Shown here in pieces: positions 26,722 to 34,846 of a stretch of 64,000 nucleotides of DNA. The notes beneath the pieces were generated by a model that saw only the letters and a list, made by a program, of their open reading frames with translations, did no database searches and was not told where the DNA came from. The position numbers and the translations under genes are program-made. Numbering within the stretch: the first letter of the stretch is position 1; every line of letters starts with the position of its first letter. Source of the DNA: Arthrospiribacter ruber (GTDB lineage Bacteria > Bacteroidota > Bacteroidia > Cytophagales > Cyclobacteriaceae). Location of the stretch: positions 86,001 through 150,000 of the forward strand of contig NZ_RPHB01000011.1 of assembly GCF_019343195.1 (NCBI RefSeq). The letters run 5' to 3'.

Positions 26722-28356
26722 ATGCTTAAAGGTTTTTTCAATGTGCCGGAACCAAAAAACGAACCGGTAAAATCTTATGCTCCCGGATCTCCGGAAAGAT
26801 CAGAGCTTCAAAAAACACTAAAAGAATTCAGGTCCCAAGAAATAGATGTGCCCATGTACATTGGTTCGGAGGAAATAAGGACAGGGAATAAAAAGTCCAT
26901 GTCTCCTCCCCACGACCATCAGCACATTCTTGGTTATTTCCACGAAGGTGATGCCTCACATGTGGAGCAGGCAATCAATGCTGCTCTAGGGGCAAAGGAA
27001 GCCTGGGAATCTATGGAGTGGGAGCAAAGGGCAGCGATATTTCTGAAAGCTGCTGACCTTTTGGCCGGTCCTTATCGTGCAAAGATCAATGCGGCGACCA
27101 TGTTAGGCCAATCCAAAAATGCCTTCCAAGCTGAAATAGACGCTGCTTGCGAGTTTATTGACTTCCTTAAGTTCAATGTCAAGTACATGACTGAAATTTA
27201 TGCCCAACAACCTCCGGTATCAGGAGATGGGGTATGGAATAGGGTAGAGCAAAGGCCGCTTGAAGGATTTGTGTTTGCCTTGACTCCATTCAACTTCACA
27301 GCCATTGCTGGGAACCTACCTGCTTCTGCTGCCATGATGGGAAATACTGTCGTGTGGAAGCCAGCTTACACACAGATTTACTCTGCAAAAGTCCTTATGG
27401 ATGTATTCAAAGAAGCCGGAGTACCCGATGGCGTGATCAACCTGATCTATGTAGATGGACCGACTGCGGGAGAGATTATTTTTAACCATCCTGATTTTGC
27501 AGGAATCCACTTTACAGGATCTACAGGCGTGTTCCAGCATATTTGGAAGACCATTGGGAGCAATATTTATAAATACAAGTCTTACCCAAGGATCGTCGGA
27601 GAGACTGGGGGTAAAGACTTTGTGATCGCACATAAATCCGCTAATCCAAAGGCCGTTGCCGTAGGGCTCTCTAGGGGAGCTTTCGAATTCCAAGGACAGA
27701 AATGTTCTGCTGCCTCAAGGGCTTACATTCCAAGCAATATCTGGGAGGATGTGAAAAAATATCTACTTGAAGACCTAGCATCCATGAAAATGGGACCAAC
27801 GGAAGATTTTACCAATTTTATCAATGCCGTGATTGACGAAAAGGCATTTGATAAAATCAGTAAATATATAGACGATGCAAAAAGCGCTGAAGGTGTTGAA
27901 GTGATCGCGGGTGGTAATTATGACAAATCCAAAGGCTACTTTATTGAGCCGACGGTACTGGTCGTGACTGACCCTATGTACACCACTATGCAGGAAGAGA
28001 TCTTCGGGCCAGTTCTGACGATTTATGTATATCATGCAGAACATTTCGAGGAAGCCCTTGAGTTGGTAGATCAGACTTCTCCTTATGCATTGACAGGAGC
28101 GATATTCTCCACCGATAGGTATGCCATCGAGTTGGCTACCAAGAAGCTGAGAAATGCAGCAGGCAACTTCTATGTGAATGACAAACCAACAGGTGCTGTA
28201 GTAGGACAGCAGCCATTCGGAGGTGCTAGGGCTTCCGGTACCAATGATAAAGCTGGGTCTATGATCAATTTGCTAAGATGGGTATCGCCAAGAACGATCA
28301 AGGAAACCTTCGTTTCTCCTGTGGATTACAGGTATCCTTTTTTGGGAGAAGATTGA
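26722..28356 (+). CDS. pruA: 1-pyrroline-5-carboxylate (glutamate semialdehyde) dehydrogenase
   Basis: NAD-dependent oxidation of glutamate semialdehyde to glutamate, the second step of proline use and also the outlet of ornithine breakdown. Aldehyde dehydrogenase fold with the general-base Glu in VGETGGKDF and the catalytic Cys in FQGQKCSAASRAY; EEIFGPVLTIYVY and KPTGAVVGQQPFGGARASG are also family-specific. At 544 residues it is the stand-alone form without a proline dehydrogenase domain. It is monocistronic here: promoter element at 26682 and terminator at 28495. The ornithine aminotransferase rocD (32359) makes its substrate. Confidence 0.94.
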   Translation: MLKGFFNVPEPKNEPVKSYAPGSPERSELQKTLKEFRSQEIDVPMYIGSEEIRTGNKKSMSPPHDHQHILGYFHEGDASHVEQAINAALGAKEAWESMEWEQRAAIFLKAADLLAGPYRAKINAATMLGQSKNAFQAEIDAACEFIDFLKFNVKYMTEIYAQQPPVSGDGVWNRVEQRPLEGFVFALTPFNFTAIAGNLPASAAMMGNTVVWKPAYTQIYSAKVLMDVFKEAGVPDGVINLIYVDGPTAGEIIFNHPDFAGIHFTGSTGVFQHIWKTIGSNIYKYKSYPRIVGETGGKDFVIAHKSANPKAVAVGLSRGAFEFQGQKCSAASRAYIPSNIWEDVKKYLLEDLASMKMGPTEDFTNFINAVIDEKAFDKISKYIDDAKSAEGVEVIAGGNYDKSKGYFIEPTVLVVTDPMYTTMQEEIFGPVLTIYVYHAEHFEEALELVDQTSPYALTGAIFSTDRYAIELATKKLRNAAGNFYVNDKPTGAVVGQQPFGGARASGTNDKAGSMINLLRWVSPRTIKETFVSPVDYRYPFLGED

Positions 28357-28373
28357 GGAGAGAAGCGAGAAAT

Positions 28374-28450
28374 TAGAAACAAGAGACAAGAGACAAGAAA
28401 CAAGAGACAAGAGACAAGAAACAAGAGACAAGAAACAAGATTCAAGAGGT
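28374..28450 (+). repeat. heptad repeat (AAGARAC)n in the 3' leader-out region of pruA
   Basis: Eleven consecutive 7-nt units, TAGAAAC then AAGAGAC/AAGAAAC variants, ending AAGATTC AAGAGGT. They lie between the pruA stop and its terminator, so they are probably transcribed. A degenerate relative with the same closing bases CAAGATTCAAGA lies at 31894-31956. Confidence 0.9.
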
Positions 28451-28494
28451 TGAAAATATGCGATAATTAGGGTTTCTTGTATGTCTAAAAAGAT

Positions 28495-28532
28495 AGACCT
28501 TTGGGGTTTTGCTACCCTGAAGGTCTTTTTTT
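28495..28532 (+). terminator. terminator of pruA
   Basis: AGACCTTTGGGGT (28495-28507) pairs with ACCCTGAAGGTCT (28514-28526) using two wobble pairs, followed by seven Ts. Confidence 0.85.
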
Positions 28533-28775
28533 GTTTGAGGTAATCAGATATAACTTTCGGTGGTATACCTTGTAATTTTAAAATATCACTTTAAATTTAA
28601 AAGGAAGAAATTAAATTTACTGCGTAGGCTTTGGACTATGCTTGCGCACCAACAAGGCCACGCAAAGGTATTTTGTATATGGAGGAGATGATCATTTCCC
28701 AATCAATGCCGACACAAGGGTTGTCTCGCTCCGGAAAATAATGGAAATAATTACTACTGTCTAACTGGCTTTTTT
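28533..28775. other. intergenic region before the DUF4221-like gene
   Basis: About 240 nt without a supported gene. The stretch 28614-28770 is open in one plus frame and is richer in GC than its surroundings, but I recognise no protein in it. No promoter element of the TAnnTTTG type stands out. Confidence 0.4.
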
Positions 28776-29888
28776 ATGATGCGAACTATGACCCTTTTAT
28801 TTGGCTTGACCCTTTTGTTCTCTTGCAATGGTTCAAAGAGGGGAAACTCTTTTTTCACTGCCGACCTGACTGATTACATCGTGGACACCCTGTATTTGGA
28901 AAAGGATACTTTGACCAGGAGTCTACCTCAAGAGTTTTCCTTTTTCGATCAAAATGGTAAATTTTTTTTATTAGGTGTCGTAGGGAAAAGGCTGTATCAG
29001 TATAGCTACCCTTCAGGAGAGCTGGAGGGTACAGTTGATTTTGAAAAAGAAGGGCCTGATGGTATAGGAGGGTTTATATCAGGAAGCTTGATTACTGAAG
29101 ATAGGATTTTTTTCATCTCAGACCAAAAATCAATTATTCACACTGATTTTCAGGGAAAAGTACTTGACAGGTTTCCATTACCCAATGTCCCTGAGGAAAG
29201 ACTTGCCGCCAACTTCTCTGTGGTAAACGGAAATAGGATGAGCTATGACAGAGAAAAGAAGCAGTTAATATTTTCGGATGTTCCTTTTGTGCTAAAGGAG
29301 CCTAATATGGCTTATGAGGACTGGATTTGGAAATATGATTTGGAAAATGAGCTGGCAGAGCCCATATCTTTTTCATACCCTGATATTTATAGAGAGCATT
29401 TTGATGACCCCGAGTTGGGAATGTATTCCCATACATTCCTTGATGCCGAAAATATCCACCTGGTCAGCTTTCCTGTGACGGATTCTCTATTGGTACTAGA
29501 TGGAAAGAGTACCAAATGGATAGAGTCAAAAAGTACTTTACCTTTGCTTTTTCAAAAGGGAAAAACCAAGCAAGAAGGTGATTATGTTGTGTTTTTACCC
29601 AGTATGGAAAGCAGCAGATACAAGTGGGTTATTTTTGAACCAATGTCTAAGTTATTATTGCGATATGTAAATATTGAAACAGAAGTTTTGGAAGGCGGGG
29701 GGATCCACAATAAAAGTAGTTTCATATTGCACGATCTCAATTTTGGTACAATTGGAGAAGTGTTTTTTGACAATCAGCAGATTGCGCCAACTGGCTTTGC
29801 CACTCCTAATGGATTTTACTTCAAATTGTTGAACCCAGGCTCTGATGATGTGGAGGAGTATGTAAGGGTATTATTTGAGCTCCCCTGA
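28776..29888 (+). CDS. lipoprotein resembling the DUF4221 family
   Basis: A 370-residue probable lipoprotein: MMRTMTLLFGLTLLFSC gives a lipobox-like end with Cys17 as the lipidated residue. The remainder is rich in short beta strands with aromatic and Gly/Asp turns (YQYSYPSGELEGTVDFEKEG, IIHTDFQGKVLDRFPLP), suggesting a beta-propeller. This fits the DUF4221-type proteins that are abundant in Cyclobacteriaceae; function unknown. It stands alone, convergent with ftsY. Two adjacent ATG codons (28776, 28779) could be the start. Confidence 0.7.
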   Translation: MMRTMTLLFGLTLLFSCNGSKRGNSFFTADLTDYIVDTLYLEKDTLTRSLPQEFSFFDQNGKFFLLGVVGKRLYQYSYPSGELEGTVDFEKEGPDGIGGFISGSLITEDRIFFISDQKSIIHTDFQGKVLDRFPLPNVPEERLAANFSVVNGNRMSYDREKKQLIFSDVPFVLKEPNMAYEDWIWKYDLENELAEPISFSYPDIYREHFDDPELGMYSHTFLDAENIHLVSFPVTDSLLVLDGKSTKWIESKSTLPLLFQKGKTKQEGDYVVFLPSMESSRYKWVIFEPMSKLLLRYVNIETEVLEGGGIHNKSSFILHDLNFGTIGEVFFDNQQIAPTGFATPNGFYFKLLNPGSDDVEEYVRVLFELP

Positions 29889-30037
29889 GTTGTGTATCCT
29901 AAAGTTTCAATTAAAACTGTTTTAATTACAAAAGCAAACTGCATTCTGCCGCAGCAAACTCAAAGGTCGGAGAGGCTGGATCCTTCAGGTTTTCAAAAAT
30001 CTCGAGGGTCTATTACATCCTTTTATTTAATACTGAG

Positions 30038-30076
30038 GTAAACTTTTGAGGTCTGAAAGGAACCTCAAAGGTTTAC
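30038..30076 (-). terminator. hairpin at the ftsY stop codon
   Basis: GTAAACTTTTGAGGT (30038-30052) and ACCTCAAAGGTTTAC (30062-30076) are complementary over 15 bp with one G-T pair. The ftsY stop codon (30073-30075) lies inside the right arm. No T-run follows on the minus strand, so it may be an RNA-stabilising 3' structure as much as a terminator. Confidence 0.6.
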
Positions 30077-31029
30077 TTCTTTTTGAACAAAGAATCCACA
30101 AATTCTTTTCGGTTGAAAACCTGTAGATCAGTCATTTTTTCTCCGACGCCAATATATTTTACCGGGATTTTGAATTGGTCTGAAATACCGATGACCACAC
30201 CGCCTTTAGCTGTTCCGTCCAGTTTGGTAATAGCCAGTGCGGTAATGTCTGTAGCTTTGGTAAATTCCTTAGCTTGGATAAATGCATTCTGACCAGTGGA
30301 TCCGTCAAGGACCAAGAGGATTTCATGGGGAGCATCATCAATGAATTTCTGCATGACTCTTTTAATTTTGGTCAATTCATTCATCAGGTTTACTTTGGTG
30401 TGAAGTCTTCCTGCCGTGTCAACTATGACCACATCAGCATTTGTATCAACGCCCTGCTTAACAGCGTCGAAAGCAACTGAGGCAGGATCTGTATTCATTC
30501 CATGGGATACCACCGGGACGCCTACCCTGTCACCCCATAGGATAAGCTGGTCTACCGCGGCAGCTCTAAAAGTATCAGCAGCACCAAGAACCACCGATTT
30601 GCCGGCAGATTTGAACTGATGGGCCAGTTTTCCAATGGTGGTAGTTTTGCCAACTCCATTGACGCCAACCACCATGATGACGTAAGGTTTTTTGTCCGCA
30701 GGAAGATCAAAATCTGCCAGATCTGCACTTCGGTTTTCCTTGAGAAGTGCCTCAATTTCTTCTCTCAGGATTATGTCCAGCTCAGAAGTATTCAGGTATT
30801 TGTCCTGAGCGACTCTTTCTTCTATTCTTCGGATTACCTTGATAGTGGTATCAACACCCACATCAGAAGTGATGAGTATTTCTTCCAGCTCATCAAGTAC
30901 TTCATCATCGACTTTGGATTTTCCTACTACGGCTTTGCTTAATTTGGAAAAAATATTCTCGTTGCTTTTTTGAAGTCCTTGGTCAAGACTTTCTTTTTTT
31001 TCTTTGGAGAAGAAACCGAAAATTCCCAT
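30073..31029 (-). CDS. ftsY: signal recognition particle receptor FtsY
   Basis: GTPase that docks SRP-bound ribosomes at the membrane. NG domain with P-loop GVNGVGKTTTIGKLAH (about residues 122-137), DTFRAAAVDQL, the G3 motif DTAGRLHTKVNLMNEL and the G4 motif TKLDGTAKGG. At 318 residues it has only a short N-terminal region, without the long acidic A domain of the Escherichia coli protein, as usual in Bacteroidota. Last gene of the rpmB-rpmG-DUF4295-ftsY operon, 90 nt after the DUF4295 gene. Confidence 0.95.
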   Translation of the reverse strand: MGIFGFFSKEKKESLDQGLQKSNENIFSKLSKAVVGKSKVDDEVLDELEEILITSDVGVDTTIKVIRRIEERVAQDKYLNTSELDIILREEIEALLKENRSADLADFDLPADKKPYVIMVVGVNGVGKTTTIGKLAHQFKSAGKSVVLGAADTFRAAAVDQLILWGDRVGVPVVSHGMNTDPASVAFDAVKQGVDTNADVVIVDTAGRLHTKVNLMNELTKIKRVMQKFIDDAPHEILLVLDGSTGQNAFIQAKEFTKATDITALAITKLDGTAKGGVVIGISDQFKIPVKYIGVGEKMTDLQVFNRKEFVDSLFKKK

Positions 31030-31119
31030 AATGTTGATTTTTAGAATCCGAATATAATGAAAAAGTCCCTTTCAAGTCATTGCCTGAAGGGACTTTTGAT
31101 TGCAGTCAATGCAAATCAA

Positions 31120-31272
31120 TTATTTTTTCAAAGTTTCCTGTACCATAGGGGTAGGAACCATTTCTTCTTTGAAGGAATAAGCACCGGTTTTGTCGGATTT
31201 TACCGCTCTGATCACTTTAGCGTAAGTGACTCCGCCTTCTTTCTTTAGGGTTGCTACTACTTTCTTAGCCAT
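31120..31272 (-). CDS. DUF4295 small basic protein
   Basis: A 50-residue lysine-rich protein read on the minus strand, beginning MAKKVVATLKKEGGVTYAKV and ending VQETLKK. It matches the DUF4295 family, found almost only in Bacteroidota and always beside rpmG/rpmB, which suggests a ribosome-associated role; that role is inference from context. The start at 31272 is the only ATG. It lies 45 nt after rpmG and 90 nt before ftsY. Confidence 0.88.
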   Translation of the reverse strand: MAKKVVATLKKEGGVTYAKVIRAVKSDKTGAYSFKEEMVPTPMVQETLKK

Positions 31273-31317
31273 ATTCTTAAGGTTTTATGGTTGTATTGCT
31301 ACAATCCTGATCCTAAA

Positions 31318-31500
31318 TTATTTAATTTCTTTGTGAACCGTTACTTTCTTCAGGATTGGGTTGAATTTTTTCAATTCCAATCTTTCAGTGGTGTTTTTAC
31401 GGTTTTTGGTGGTGATGTATCTGGATGTGCCTGGCATGCCTGAGCTTTTGTGCTCTGTGCACTCCATGATCACTTGAACTCTATTTCCTTTCTTAGCCAT
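31318..31500 (-). CDS. rpmG: 50S ribosomal protein L33
   Basis: 60 residues with [18 protein letters not shown] and [21 protein letters not shown], the L33 signature. Of the zinc-ribbon cysteines only one (Cys14) remains, so this is the Cys-poor (C-minus) form. Lies between rpmB (31-nt gap) and the DUF4295 gene. Confidence 0.95.
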   Translation of the reverse strand: MAKKGNRVQVIMECTEHKSSGMPGTSRYITTKNRKNTTERLELKKFNPILKKVTVHKEIK

Positions 31501-31531
31501 CGCTCTGTATATTTATAAATGGATAACCTTA

Positions 31532-31774
31532 TTACTTAATGATGATCATACCTTTGTTTTGAGCTTCTTTCAATACAGCAGTGATGCCTTTTTTATTGAT
31601 AGTTCTCAATGCCTTGGTGCATACTTTCAAGGTGATCCAAGCATCCTCTTCTGGAATGTAGAAGTTCTTCTTATGCAAGTTTGGATAAAACTTACGCTTG
31701 GTCTTGTTATTAGCATGCGATACATTATTACCTACTTGAGGTCTTTTACCGGTGATGTCACAAACTTTTGCCAT
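31532..31774 (-). CDS. rpmB: 50S ribosomal protein L28
   Basis: 80 residues starting MAKVCDITGKRPQVGNNVSH, followed by the basic NNKTKRKFYPNLHKKNFYIP. The start at 31774 is set by the family alignment; the frame continues open upstream to 31861, but those codons overlap the promoter. First gene of the operon, with about 38 nt of leader after the predicted transcription start. Confidence 0.95.
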   Translation of the reverse strand: MAKVCDITGKRPQVGNNVSHANNKTKRKFYPNLHKKNFYIPEEDAWITLKVCTKALRTINKKGITAVLKEAQNKGMIIIK

Positions 31775-31818
31775 GATATAGTATCGTATTATTATAGACG
31801 TTTTTCGAATTGAGTCTG

Positions 31819-31848
31819 CAAATATCGGACTTTTCAATGAATTACCAA
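31819..31848 (-). promoter_or_regulatory. promoter of the rpmB-rpmG-DUF4295-ftsY operon
   Basis: On the minus strand TTG (31848-31846), a 19-nt spacer, then GATATTTG (31826-31819), close to TTTG-N19-TAnnTTTG. Position and spacing fit a Bacteroidota housekeeping promoter. Confidence 0.55.
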
Positions 31849-31893
31849 GGGAAGGTTTCAAAAATATTCCTTAAAGTTTTTATTATCTGGTAT

Positions 31894-31956
31894 ATGAGAT
31901 GGGAGACTTGAGATTTGAGAAATGAGACATGAGACAAAAGACGCAAGATTCAAGAA
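31894..31956 (+). repeat. degenerate heptad repeat (NNGAGAN)n
   Basis: GAG or AAG recurs at 31896, 31903, 31910, 31917, 31924, 31931, 31938, 31945 and 31952, an unbroken 7-nt phase over nine units. The closing bases CAAGATTCAAGA are identical to the end of the pruA-downstream repeat at 28374-28450, so they are one family. It lies upstream of rpmB in the divergent gap. Confidence 0.8.
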
Positions 31957-31997
31957 CCAATAATCCGATTTAGCAGTGAACTCTTGACCTTGGTCTG

Positions 31998-32065
31998 TGG
32001 ACTATTAACTAAATGTCCAAAGTTCATCCCAAACCTATGGACAGTTGGCCATGGACCATGGACTG
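31998..32065 (+). repeat. TGGAC/GTCCA repeat cluster
   Basis: TGGAC occurs at 31998, 32038, 32052 and 32059 and its complement GTCCA at 32015; the last two copies form CATGGACCATGGAC with a 7-nt step. CCATGG palindromes are embedded. Phasing is looser than in the neighbouring blocks. Confidence 0.55.
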
Positions 32066-32078
32066 AATTAATAAATAA

Positions 32079-32113
32079 CCCAACTGCCAATAACCAATCC
32101 CCCCAATACCCAA
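32079..32113 (+). repeat. heptad repeat with CCAA core
   Basis: CCAA at 32080, 32087, 32094, then after a 2-nt slip at 32103 and 32110. The block abuts the stop codon of the minus-strand DUF5522 gene. Together with the two blocks before it, the 31775-32113 gap consists largely of three unrelated repeat families. Confidence 0.65.
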
Positions 32114-32269
32114 TCACTTTTCATAGGGGCAATGCTTGCAGCCACTGCCACAGCAATATCCTCGCCTTAAGTGGTACTGTGCTGTAAAAACCATCAATCC
32201 GTTTTCATTAATATAATAATCTCCTGGGATTAACTTTTGTGGGCTTACAGGCTTCTTTTTTGAATTCAT
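32114..32269 (-). CDS. DUF5522-type small Cys-rich protein
   Basis: 51 residues starting MNSKKKPVSPQKLIPGDYYI and ending with YHLRRGYCCGSGCKHCPYEK. The Cys-rich C-terminus (CC-x2-G-C-x2-C) probably binds zinc or an iron-sulfur cluster. This small family is common in Bacteroidota and its function is not known. The frame extends upstream to 32350, but those codons overlap the divergent rocD promoter region, so the ATG at 32269 is chosen. Confidence 0.8.
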   Translation of the reverse strand: MNSKKKPVSPQKLIPGDYYINENGLMVFTAQYHLRRGYCCGSGCKHCPYEK

Positions 32270-32292
32270 TCTTTTATGCTTAGGGCATTTGT

Positions 32293-32300
32293 TATATTTG
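32293..32300 (+). promoter_or_regulatory. -7 promoter element of rocD
   Basis: TATATTTG, identical to the octamers before pruA and the PafA-like gene; about 60 nt before the rocD ATG. It argues against the in-frame GTG at 32317 as start. Confidence 0.4.
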
Positions 32301-32358
32301 TCTGAAATGAAAACAGGTGTCTGGATCAAATGATTCAGTGCAGCAAACATACAGATTT

Positions 32359-33633
32359 ATGATGGAAACAATAAACTCAAGCAAGCAGGCAATTGCCTTG
32401 GAAGATGAATTCGGAGCACACAATTATCACCCACTGCCAGTAGTGTTGGCAAAGGGGGAGGGTGTATTTCTATGGGATGTGGAAGGCAAAAAGTATTATG
32501 ACTTTCTATCTGCATATTCTGCTGTCAACCAAGGTCACTGTCATCCAAGAATCAAGGATGCTTTGATCGAGCAAGCCGGAACGCTTACGCTTACCTCCCG
32601 CGCATTTTATAATAATGTATTGGGTCCGTTTGAAAAGTATATCACAGAATATTTTGGCTTCGACAAAGTCTTACCCATGAATACCGGTGCTGAAGGTGTG
32701 GAAACTGCCCTTAAGATTGCCAGAAAATGGGGCTATGAGAAAAAGGGTGTGCCGGAAAATGAAGGGGTCATAGTAGTTGCCGAAAACAACTTTCATGGCA
32801 GGACTACTACGGTTATCTCTTTCTCCAATGATGAAAACGCCAGGAAAAACTTTGGTCCTTATACTCCTGGATTCGAAAAAATAGCCTACGATGATATTGA
32901 GGCTCTTGAAAAGGGGCTCGAAAATAAGAATGTAGTGGCTTTTTTGGTCGAACCCATCCAAGGAGAAGCAGGTGTCTATACTCCTGCTGTTGACTATATG
33001 AGGAGGGTGGCAGAAACCTGCAAAAAGCACAATGTACTGTTTATAGCGGATGAAATTCAGACTGGTATAGCAAGAACAGGCTCATTATTGGCGGTATGTG
33101 GGAATTGTAGCTGTGAGGGGCATTGTGAAAAGCAAGAGACCTACACTAGACCTGATATGCTGATCTTAGGAAAAGCGATTTCAGGAGGATTCTATCCGGT
33201 ATCGGCTGTTTTGGCTGATAATCATATCATGGAAGTCATCAAACCGGGACAGCATGGTTCCACCTTTGGAGGCAACCCCTTAGGAGTTAAAGTAGCCATG
33301 ACAGCTTTGGAAGTGATCAGGGATGAGCGTTTGGCATTGAATGCCCGAAAACTAGGGAACATATTCCGTGAGCGCATGCAGCTTTTGGTCGACAAGTATA
33401 AAATACTGAAACTGGTCAGAGGAAAGGGCTTGCTCAATGCTGTAGTGGTGAATGATACCCAAGATAGCAGTACTGCTTGGGATATGTGTATGAAATTGGC
33501 TGAGAATGGACTTTTGGCCAAACCTACCCATGGCAATATCATCCGTTTTGCCCCTCCTTTGGTGATGACAGAAGATCAGCTTCATGATTGCTGTGATATC
33601 ATTGAGAAGGTGGTAAAGGAGTTTGAGCTTTAG
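32359..33633 (+). CDS. rocD: ornithine aminotransferase with a Cys-rich insertion
   Basis: PLP-dependent conversion of ornithine to glutamate semialdehyde, feeding PruA. Class III aminotransferase motifs: [40 protein letters not shown] and the PLP lysine in [18 protein letters not shown] contacts phosphate. Between [10 protein letters not shown] and the PLP lysine there is an insertion [10 protein letters not shown], four cysteines spaced C-x2-C-x-C-x3-C, not part of the classical enzyme. Two adjacent ATGs (32359, 32362) are possible starts; about 424 residues. Not linked to arginine genes here. Confidence 0.92.
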   Translation: MMETINSSKQAIALEDEFGAHNYHPLPVVLAKGEGVFLWDVEGKKYYDFLSAYSAVNQGHCHPRIKDALIEQAGTLTLTSRAFYNNVLGPFEKYITEYFGFDKVLPMNTGAEGVETALKIARKWGYEKKGVPENEGVIVVAENNFHGRTTTVISFSNDENARKNFGPYTPGFEKIAYDDIEALEKGLENKNVVAFLVEPIQGEAGVYTPAVDYMRRVAETCKKHNVLFIADEIQTGIARTGSLLAVCGNCSCEGHCEKQETYTRPDMLILGKAISGGFYPVSAVLADNHIMEVIKPGQHGSTFGGNPLGVKVAMTALEVIRDERLALNARKLGNIFRERMQLLVDKYKILKLVRGKGLLNAVVVNDTQDSSTAWDMCMKLAENGLLAKPTHGNIIRFAPPLVMTEDQLHDCCDIIEKVVKEFEL

Positions 33634-33676
33634 ATTCTGGAAATACAGTTGAAATACTATTGAAAAATTGTCAACA

Positions 33677-33710
33677 GATATTTATGGATATTGGATATTC
33701 ATAGATATTT
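33677..33710 (-). repeat. core of the dispersed ATATC repeat, inverted copy
   Basis: Read on the minus strand these 34 nt match the core of the copies at 36152 and 43045 (29 of 34 positions identical to the first by hand count). The flanks of the longer repeat are not recognisable. The rest of the 264-nt gap between rocD and the next gene holds an imperfect hairpin at 33745-33777 (ATCCCT...AGGGAT). Confidence 0.6.
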
Positions 33711-33897
33711 TCTAAGATTGGAATGTGAAAATTTCTGAAAAAAGATCCCTCCAAGATATTTGAAATATTGAAGGGATTTCCATAAAAACTGGACAATATT
33801 TAAATATACAAACTACGGCAGAACTATAGTTTTCTGTGATATAAGTCTTATTTTCTTTTATTGTTAGCTTTACCAAACCAAAAAGCCTATTAAACCA

Positions 33898-34551
33898 ATG
33901 AAAAAAGCCATTATTTTCGACATGGACGGAGTAATCTGCCATACCAATCCATTTCATTCTGTAGCTTTTCAGGAATTTTTTGCCAAGAGGGGACTTTACC
34001 CTACTGAAGAAGAGTTTGCCTTGCACATGTATGGGAAAAGCAACTCCTATATAATGAGTCATTTCTTGGAAAGGAAGGTGGAAGGAAATGAACTGTTGGA
34101 GTTGGAAGATGAAAAGGAAAGCTTGTTCAGAGAGATTTATCAAGATAAAGTTAATCCGATCAATGGGTTTTTGGAGTTTTTTGAATCCCTAAAAGAAAAT
34201 GGATTACTCACAGGAGTGGCCACTTCTGCACCAAGGGCAAATTTGGAATTGATTATCGGCAAGCTTGGGATTGTAGAAAAAATGGAATCCATCTTGGCCA
34301 GTGAGGATGTGAAAAAGCATAAACCCGATCCTGAAGTATACTTAAAGTCTGCCAACAACCTGGAGATGGTGCCAGAGCAATGTGTGGTTTTTGAGGATTC
34401 GTTTTCAGGAGTGACAGCGGCCAAAAATGCAGGGATGAAAGTGGTAGGCGTACTTTCTTCCCATACCAAAGAGGAATTACCTGTATGTGACCTTTACATA
34501 GAGGATTACAGAGAGTTGGATGTAAAGAATATATTGAGCTTTCTGAAATAA
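33898..34551 (+). CDS. HAD phosphatase, beta-phosphoglucomutase-like subgroup
   Basis: 217 residues; motif I IIFDMDGVICHTNPFH (about residues 5-20) with the two aspartates, motif II Thr/Ser in GVATSAPRAN, motif III Lys in EDVKKHKPDPEVYL, and motif IV FEDSFSGVTAAKNAGM. The helical cap between motifs I and II is of the sugar-phosphate phosphatase/beta-phosphoglucomutase type. The substrate is not determinable; no sugar-use genes are next to it. Single gene by context. Confidence 0.85.
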   Translation: MKKAIIFDMDGVICHTNPFHSVAFQEFFAKRGLYPTEEEFALHMYGKSNSYIMSHFLERKVEGNELLELEDEKESLFREIYQDKVNPINGFLEFFESLKENGLLTGVATSAPRANLELIIGKLGIVEKMESILASEDVKKHKPDPEVYLKSANNLEMVPEQCVVFEDSFSGVTAAKNAGMKVVGVLSSHTKEELPVCDLYIEDYRELDVKNILSFLK

Positions 34552-34597
34552 TTGGGATAAAAACTACCGTGTTGAAACCCATTCAGTGAGATTTTTG

Positions 34598-34764
34598 ATA
34601 ACAATTTTTTAAGCATTTTTTAACATTGGTTTCTTGTTAACATTGCCTTAATGTGGCTTTAAACTAGGTCTTGCCTCTGATATTTCATTAAAAGGCCATT
34701 TTTGGGTATAAATGCATGTTTAAAGTTAATTCAACTCTATTTTTCTGTTAACAAATTGATAACA
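34598..34764 (+). promoter_or_regulatory. TTAACA direct repeats upstream of the porin gene (Pho-box-like)
   Basis: ATAACA (34598), TTAAGC (34609) and TTAACA (34620) start 11 nt apart; another TTAACA follows at 34637. Nearer the gene, TTAACA (34748-34753) and ATAACA (34759-34764) are again 11 nt apart. Such hexamers in 11-nt phase are the known pattern of PhoP/PhoB-type binding sites in Bacillus. Their place before a phosphate-selective-type porin gene makes phosphate control plausible; this is inference. Confidence 0.4.
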
Positions 34765-34846
34765 TCCCCATCATTATAAAGAAATATTGGGTTCTCACCT
34801 TTGTATCGCTGTACAATAAGTATTCAATTACTTAACCCATTTATCA

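Noticed and set aside
28374..28450. CRISPR array interpretation of the tandem repeat after pruA
   Set aside because: Units are 7 nt with no spacers and no cas genes nearby.
28614..28770. Open plus-strand stretch of about 52 codons, including YGGDDHFPINADTRVV, before the DUF4221-like gene
   Set aside because: No start codon in a sensible place, no recognisable family, and an open stretch of this length is expected by chance at a moderate rate. It could be a gene remnant, but I cannot support it.
34748..34803. Bacteroidota promoter reading of CACCTTTG at 34796-34803 before the porin gene
   Set aside because: The first base deviates from TAnnTTTG and the nearest TTG upstream is about 37 nt away, so spacing does not fit.
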